From an uncultured Polymorphobacter sp. (GTDB taxonomy: Bacteria > Pseudomonadota > Alphaproteobacteria > Sphingomonadales > Sphingomonadaceae): a stretch of 9,798 nucleotides of DNA. The translations under genes and the position numbers were made by a program. Below the pieces are notes generated by a model. That model saw only the letters and a program-made list of their open reading frames with translations. It was not told where the DNA came from and made no database searches. The stretch lies in contig CALMPZ010000086.1 in NCBI GenBank assembly GCA_937871645.1, positions 1-9,798 of the forward strand. Reading direction: 5' to 3'. Below, piece by piece: positions 6,155-9,798 of this stretch (within the stretch, counting starts at the first letter, position 1; each line of letters begins with the position of its first letter).

Positions 6155-7630
6155 ATGGCGATGGTGCGCAATCTGTTGCTGGCGAGTGCCGGCGTGCTGG
6201 CGATTGGTGCGGCGGTGGTGGCGGTAAGGACGCTGACCTATGCGCCGCCGTCAGCCGTCGATCTGTCGAAGGTGGCGCTGGTCGCGGCGCCGAAGATCGA
6301 CATCAACGCCGCCGCCGCGCATCTGGGCGAGGCGGTGCGGTTCCAGACGGTGTCGCACCAGGACAAGGCCGACAACGACCTGACGCAATGGGACGCGCTG
6401 CACGCCTGGCTGGTGACGACGTATCCCGCCGTCCACAAGGTCATGCGCCGCGAGGTACTCGCCGGCCATGCGCTGCTCTACACCTGGCCGGGCAGCGATG
6501 CGTCGCTGCCGCCGCTGATCCTGATGGCGCATCAGGATGTCGTGCCGGTCAGCGAAGGCACCGAGGATGACTGGAAGCACCCGCCGTTTTCGGGAGTTAT
6601 CGCCGATGGCGCGGTGTGGGGCCGCGGCACGATCGACGACAAAGGCGCACTGGTCGGGCTGTTCGAGGCGTTCGAGACCTTGGCGGCGGGCGGCTTCGTA
6701 CCGCGCCGGACGGTGCTGCTGGTATCGGGGCATGACGAGGAGGTCGGCGGCAGCGGCGCGGTCGCAGTCGCGGCAGCGCTCAAGGCGCGCGGCACCAAGG
6801 CGCTGCTGACGCTCGATGAAGGCAGCGTCATCGTCAAGGACAACCCCGTCACCGGCGGGCCGGCGATCCTGATCGGCGTCGCCGAGAAGGGCTATGCGAC
6901 GCTCGAAGTCACGGCAGAGGGCGCCGGTGGCCATTCGTCGATGCCGCCGCCCGAGACTGCCGTCGGCACGCTGGCGCGCGCGATTGTCGCGATTACCGAC
7001 AGTCCGTTCCCGCTGCGCTTTTCCGGCCCCGGCGCGATGATGCTCGAAGCCTTGGCACCTGCGGCGTCATGGCCGGTGCGGATGGCGGTTGCCAATCAAT
7101 GGCTGTTTTCGCGGCTGTTGACCAAGCAGATGGGCGGCACGCCGACCGGTGCCGCCATGCTGCACACGACGATTGCCCCGACGATGCTGGAGGGCAGCCC
7201 CAAGGAGAATGTGTTGCCGGCGACCGCGCTGGCGCGCATCAACTACCGCATCGCGCCGTCGGATAGTTCGGCGGACGTGCTGACGCATACCAAGGCGGCA
7301 CTGGGCAACATTCCGGTGACGCTGGCGTGGAACCGGCCGCCGCGTGAGCCGACTCCGGTGTCGTCGACCAGCTCCGAAGGCTGGAAATGGGTCGCGGCAT
7401 CGGCGGCGGCAGCCAGTCCCGGCAACCCGCTGGCGCCGTCGCTGGTGGTCGCGGGCACCGACAGCCGCTCGATGAGCGGTGTGTCGGCCGACGTCTACCG
7501 CTTCCAGCCGATCGAGCTGACGATGGCGGGCACCAAGATGATCCACGGCACCAACGAGCATATGACGCTCGACAATCTGCAACGCACGATCAGCTTCTAC
7601 GCGCAGCTTGTCGCGAGCGCGGCGAAGTGA
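6155..7630 (+). CDS. M20 family metallopeptidase, carboxypeptidase S/PM20D1-like, membrane-anchored
   Basis: The 491-residue enzyme is a two-metal M20 amidohydrolase. Residues 5-29 form an uncleaved-looking hydrophobic anchor (VRNLLLASAGVLAIGAAVVA), placing the catalytic part outside the cytoplasm. Metal and catalytic residues are in order: H126 and D128 (LMAHQDVVPV), D161 (WGRGTIDDKG), E195 general base and E196 (SGHDEEVGG), D221 (TLDEGS) and H469 (GTNEHM). The dimerisation domain has H260 in GGHSSMPPPET. The size, anchor and HQDVVPV motif fit the carboxypeptidase S/PM20D1 subgroup, which removes C-terminal residues from peptides or splits N-acyl amino acids. The frame is open upstream to 5855, but the ATG at 6155 has GGGGA seven bases before it and starts the anchor, so I chose it. 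The stop overlaps the acylase start by four bases. Confidence 0.9.
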   Translation: MAMVRNLLLASAGVLAIGAAVVAVRTLTYAPPSAVDLSKVALVAAPKIDINAAAAHLGEAVRFQTVSHQDKADNDLTQWDALHAWLVTTYPAVHKVMRREVLAGHALLYTWPGSDASLPPLILMAHQDVVPVSEGTEDDWKHPPFSGVIADGAVWGRGTIDDKGALVGLFEAFETLAAGGFVPRRTVLLVSGHDEEVGGSGAVAVAAALKARGTKALLTLDEGSVIVKDNPVTGGPAILIGVAEKGYATLEVTAEGAGGHSSMPPPETAVGTLARAIVAITDSPFPLRFSGPGAMMLEALAPAASWPVRMAVANQWLFSRLLTKQMGGTPTGAAMLHTTIAPTMLEGSPKENVLPATALARINYRIAPSDSSADVLTHTKAALGNIPVTLAWNRPPREPTPVSSTSSEGWKWVAASAAAASPGNPLAPSLVVAGTDSRSMSGVSADVYRFQPIELTMAGTKMIHGTNEHMTLDNLQRTISFYAQLVASAAK

Positions 7631-9798
7631 AGCTGGCGCTGCGCGGGGCGGCGCTGGGACTGGCGCTGGCGGCGCTGCCGCTCGCGGCGGCGGACAATCC
7701 GGCGAGCTGGCGGGCACAGGCGGCGCAGGTGCAAATCACCCGCGACGACTGGGGCATCGCGCACATCCACGGGAAAACCGATGCCGACGCGGTGTTCGGG
7801 ATGATCTACGCGCAGGCCGAAGACGACTTCAACCGCGTCGAAACCAACTATCTGGTGGCGCTCGGGCGGCTCGCCGAGGCCGAGGGGCCGTCGGCGGTGG
7901 CGCAGGATTTGCGGATGCGACTGTTCATCGATCCCGCCGACCTGCAGGCGCGTTACGCCACGGCGCCGGCGTGGCTCAAGGCGCTGGCCGTCAGCTGGGC
8001 CGATGCGCTCAACTTCTATCTGGCGACGCACCCGCAAGTGAAACCGCGCGCGCTGACGCATTTCGAACCGTGGATGACCTTGGCGTTCAGCGAAGGCAGC
8101 ATCGGCGGCGATATCGAACGCATCAACCTCGCCGGCGTCGCCAAACTCTATGTGTCCGATGTGCAGGTGGCGTCCGCCAACCCGCGCGACTTCGTCGAGC
8201 CCAGCGGCTCGAACGGCATCGCCATCGCACCCGCCAACACCGCGGCCGGCCATGCGCTGCTGCTGATCAACCCGCACACCAGCTTCTACTTCCGCGCCGA
8301 ACAGCAGGTGACCAGCGACGCCGGCCTCAACGCCTATGGCGCCGCGACCTGGGGGCAGTTCTTCGTCTACCAGGGCTTCAACGCCCACGCCGGTTGGATG
8401 CACACCACGAGCAGCGTCGACAGCATCGACGAGTTCGCCGAGACGCTGGCGCTGACCGGCACCACCCCCAGCGGCTATATGCACGGCGGCAAGCTGCAGC
8501 CGGTCATCACGAAGCAGATCACGCTCAACGTGCGGCAGTCCGACGGCAGCCTGAAGCCGCGCAGCTTCACCACCTGGGCGACCCTGCACGGCCCGATCGT
8601 GCGCCGCGAAGGCGACCGCTGGATCAGCGCCAGCCTGATGCACATGCCCGTCGAGGCGCTGAGCCAGTCGTTCCTGCGCACCAAGGCGCAGAACTACGCC
8701 GAATTCGCGCGCGTTATGCAGCTCGGCGCCAATTCGACCAACAACACGGTGTTTGCCGACAGCCAAGGTACCATCGCCTTCCTGCCGCCGCAGTTCATCC
8801 CGCGCCGTGCCGACAGCGTCGACCGCACAAAACCCGTCGATGGCAGCAACGCCGCGCTCGACTGGCAGGGTCTGCTGCCGCTCAGCGAAACCCCGGCGAT
8901 CATCAACCCCGCTACCGGCTGGGTCGCCAATTCGAACAACGGACCGTGGAGCGCCGCCGGCAGCGCCAGTCCGGTGCGCGCCAACTTCCCGCGCTACATC
9001 GACAGCGTCGGCGAAAATGCACGCGGCGTGCACTCGACGCGGCTGTTCGACGGTGTACGCGGCTGGTCGCTGAATGGGCTGGTGACCGCGGCATACGACC
9101 CGGCGCTACCGGCGTTCGACCGCATGCTGCCGCCGCTGTTCGCCGCCTATGATGCGCTGCCCGCGGGTGACGCGCAGCGCGCGCGACTCTCCGACCCCAT
9201 CGCCGCGCTGCGTGGCTGGGACCGGCGCTGGGCGACGACCTCGGTGCCGACCTCGCTCGCGGTGTTCTGGGGCGAAGAGATGTGGAAGCTGGCGGCGGCC
9301 TCCGATGAAGACGACGGGCTCAGCGTCTATGACGGCATGCTGTCGCGTACCACGCCCGCACAGAAGCTCGGCGCACTCGATGCCGCCGTCGCAAGGCTGA
9401 CGAACGACTTCGGCAAATGGGCAACGCCGTGGGGCGAGATCAACCGCTTCCAGCGCCTCGACGGCGCCATCGCGCCGCACTTCGATGACAGCAAACCCAG
9501 CCTGCCCGTCGGCTTCACCTCGGGCCAATGGGGCTCGCTGGCCTCGTTCGGCGCCCGCGCCTGGCCGGGCACCAAACGCTACCACGGCACCAGCGGCAAC
9601 AGCTTCGTCGCCGTCGTCGAATTCGGCCCGCGCGTCAAAGCCCGCGCCGTCACCGCCGGCGGCCAGAGCGGCCACCCCGGCTCACCGCATTTCGACGATC
9701 AGGCGCTGCATTACACCACCGGCGACTTGCGCGCGGTGTACTATTACCCCGACGAACTGGCAGGGCATGTGGCGCGGCGGTACCGGCCGGGGGAGTAA
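7627..9798 (+). CDS. Secreted Ntn-hydrolase acylase (penicillin/AHL acylase family)
   Basis: The 723-residue precursor starts at GTG 7627 inside GTGA, shared with the peptidase stop. The start is chosen because it opens a clean signal peptide (KLALRGAALGLALAALPLAAA, about 2-22, cut before DNPASW). DDWGIAHIHGKTDADAVFGM (40-59) opens the alpha chain. The expected autocleavage site is PSG/SNGIAI, giving S195 as beta-chain Ser1. Counting from it, His is at beta-23 (NPHTSF) and Val at beta-70. That is the set described for the AHL acylase PvdQ, whereas penicillin G acylase has Gln at beta-23. The cluster NSTNNT (369-374) probably supplies the oxyanion Asn. LHGPIVRR (320-327) and the C-terminal GGQSGHPGSPHFDDQ are family marks. 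Likely reaction: hydrolysis of an amide with a fatty or aromatic acyl group in the periplasm. The exact substrate is unknown. The gene is intact and ends on the window's last base. Confidence 0.9.
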   Translation: MKLALRGAALGLALAALPLAAADNPASWRAQAAQVQITRDDWGIAHIHGKTDADAVFGMIYAQAEDDFNRVETNYLVALGRLAEAEGPSAVAQDLRMRLFIDPADLQARYATAPAWLKALAVSWADALNFYLATHPQVKPRALTHFEPWMTLAFSEGSIGGDIERINLAGVAKLYVSDVQVASANPRDFVEPSGSNGIAIAPANTAAGHALLLINPHTSFYFRAEQQVTSDAGLNAYGAATWGQFFVYQGFNAHAGWMHTTSSVDSIDEFAETLALTGTTPSGYMHGGKLQPVITKQITLNVRQSDGSLKPRSFTTWATLHGPIVRREGDRWISASLMHMPVEALSQSFLRTKAQNYAEFARVMQLGANSTNNTVFADSQGTIAFLPPQFIPRRADSVDRTKPVDGSNAALDWQGLLPLSETPAIINPATGWVANSNNGPWSAAGSASPVRANFPRYIDSVGENARGVHSTRLFDGVRGWSLNGLVTAAYDPALPAFDRMLPPLFAAYDALPAGDAQRARLSDPIAALRGWDRRWATTSVPTSLAVFWGEEMWKLAAASDEDDGLSVYDGMLSRTTPAQKLGALDAAVARLTNDFGKWATPWGEINRFQRLDGAIAPHFDDSKPSLPVGFTSGQWGSLASFGARAWPGTKRYHGTSGNSFVAVVEFGPRVKARAVTAGGQSGHPGSPHFDDQALHYTTGDLRAVYYYPDELAGHVARRYRPGE

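Noticed and set aside
7597..9033. Long open frame on the minus strand opposite the acylase gene, and another at 7608-9152 in a different plus frame.
   Set aside because: Both are compositional shadows in GC-rich coding DNA: low-complexity Arg/Ala-rich or His/Gly/Val-rich translations without recognisable domains, while the 7627-9798 frame has complete family motifs.

Overview
The window is visibly GC-rich, uses long gapless genes with many out-of-frame shadow ORFs, and carries short palindromic repeats at gene ends. The gene types (a phosphotransferase/DUF6285 pair, a DUF4336 protein, a GPH-type symporter, a PM20D1-like peptidase and an Ntn acylase) and the repeats suggest an alphaproteobacterium, most likely of the Sphingomonadales. 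This is inferred from style and family content, and no genus can be named. No rRNA, tRNA, transposase, phage gene or CRISPR array is visible.

Layout, left to right. Positions 54-1337 (minus) hold a major facilitator transporter of the anion:cation symporter (ACS) type. It is divergent from a two-gene plus-strand unit: an APH-fold phosphotransferase (1531-2529) and a DUF6285 protein (2529-2891), joined by a one-base stop/start overlap. A long, nearly perfect hairpin repeat (2917-2994) fills the gap to a convergent DUF4336 protein (3014-3703, minus). That gene is divergent from rluE, a 23S rRNA pseudouridine synthase (3808-4356, plus). rluE converges on a GPH/MelB-type cation symporter (4456-5952, minus), and two head-on copies of a GC-rich palindromic repeat fill the gap between them. 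A third copy sits just after the first transporter gene (18-55). The symporter is divergent from a second two-gene plus-strand unit: a membrane-anchored M20 peptidase of the carboxypeptidase S/PM20D1 type (6155-7630) and a secreted Ntn-hydrolase of the penicillin/acyl-homoserine-lactone acylase family (7627-9798). These two overlap by four bases.

How the genes fit together. The right-hand part is the most coherent. Two extracytoplasmic amide-cleaving enzymes are translationally coupled, and a cation-coupled solute importer lies across a shared intergenic region. A scavenging or quorum-signal-degrading role for N-acyl compounds is a reasonable hypothesis, but the substrates cannot be read from sequence. 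The left-hand kinase-like/DUF6285 pair resembles pairs often found with acyl-CoA metabolism genes, although none is present here. rluE is a housekeeping gene.

The most notable non-coding signal is the palindromic repeat family. Three copies have the same orientation relative to the gene they follow, and one copy differs by paired, compensating substitutions that keep its hairpin intact. I did not find a convincing wholly new multi-gene system. The best leads are the acylase/peptidase pair and the repeat family.
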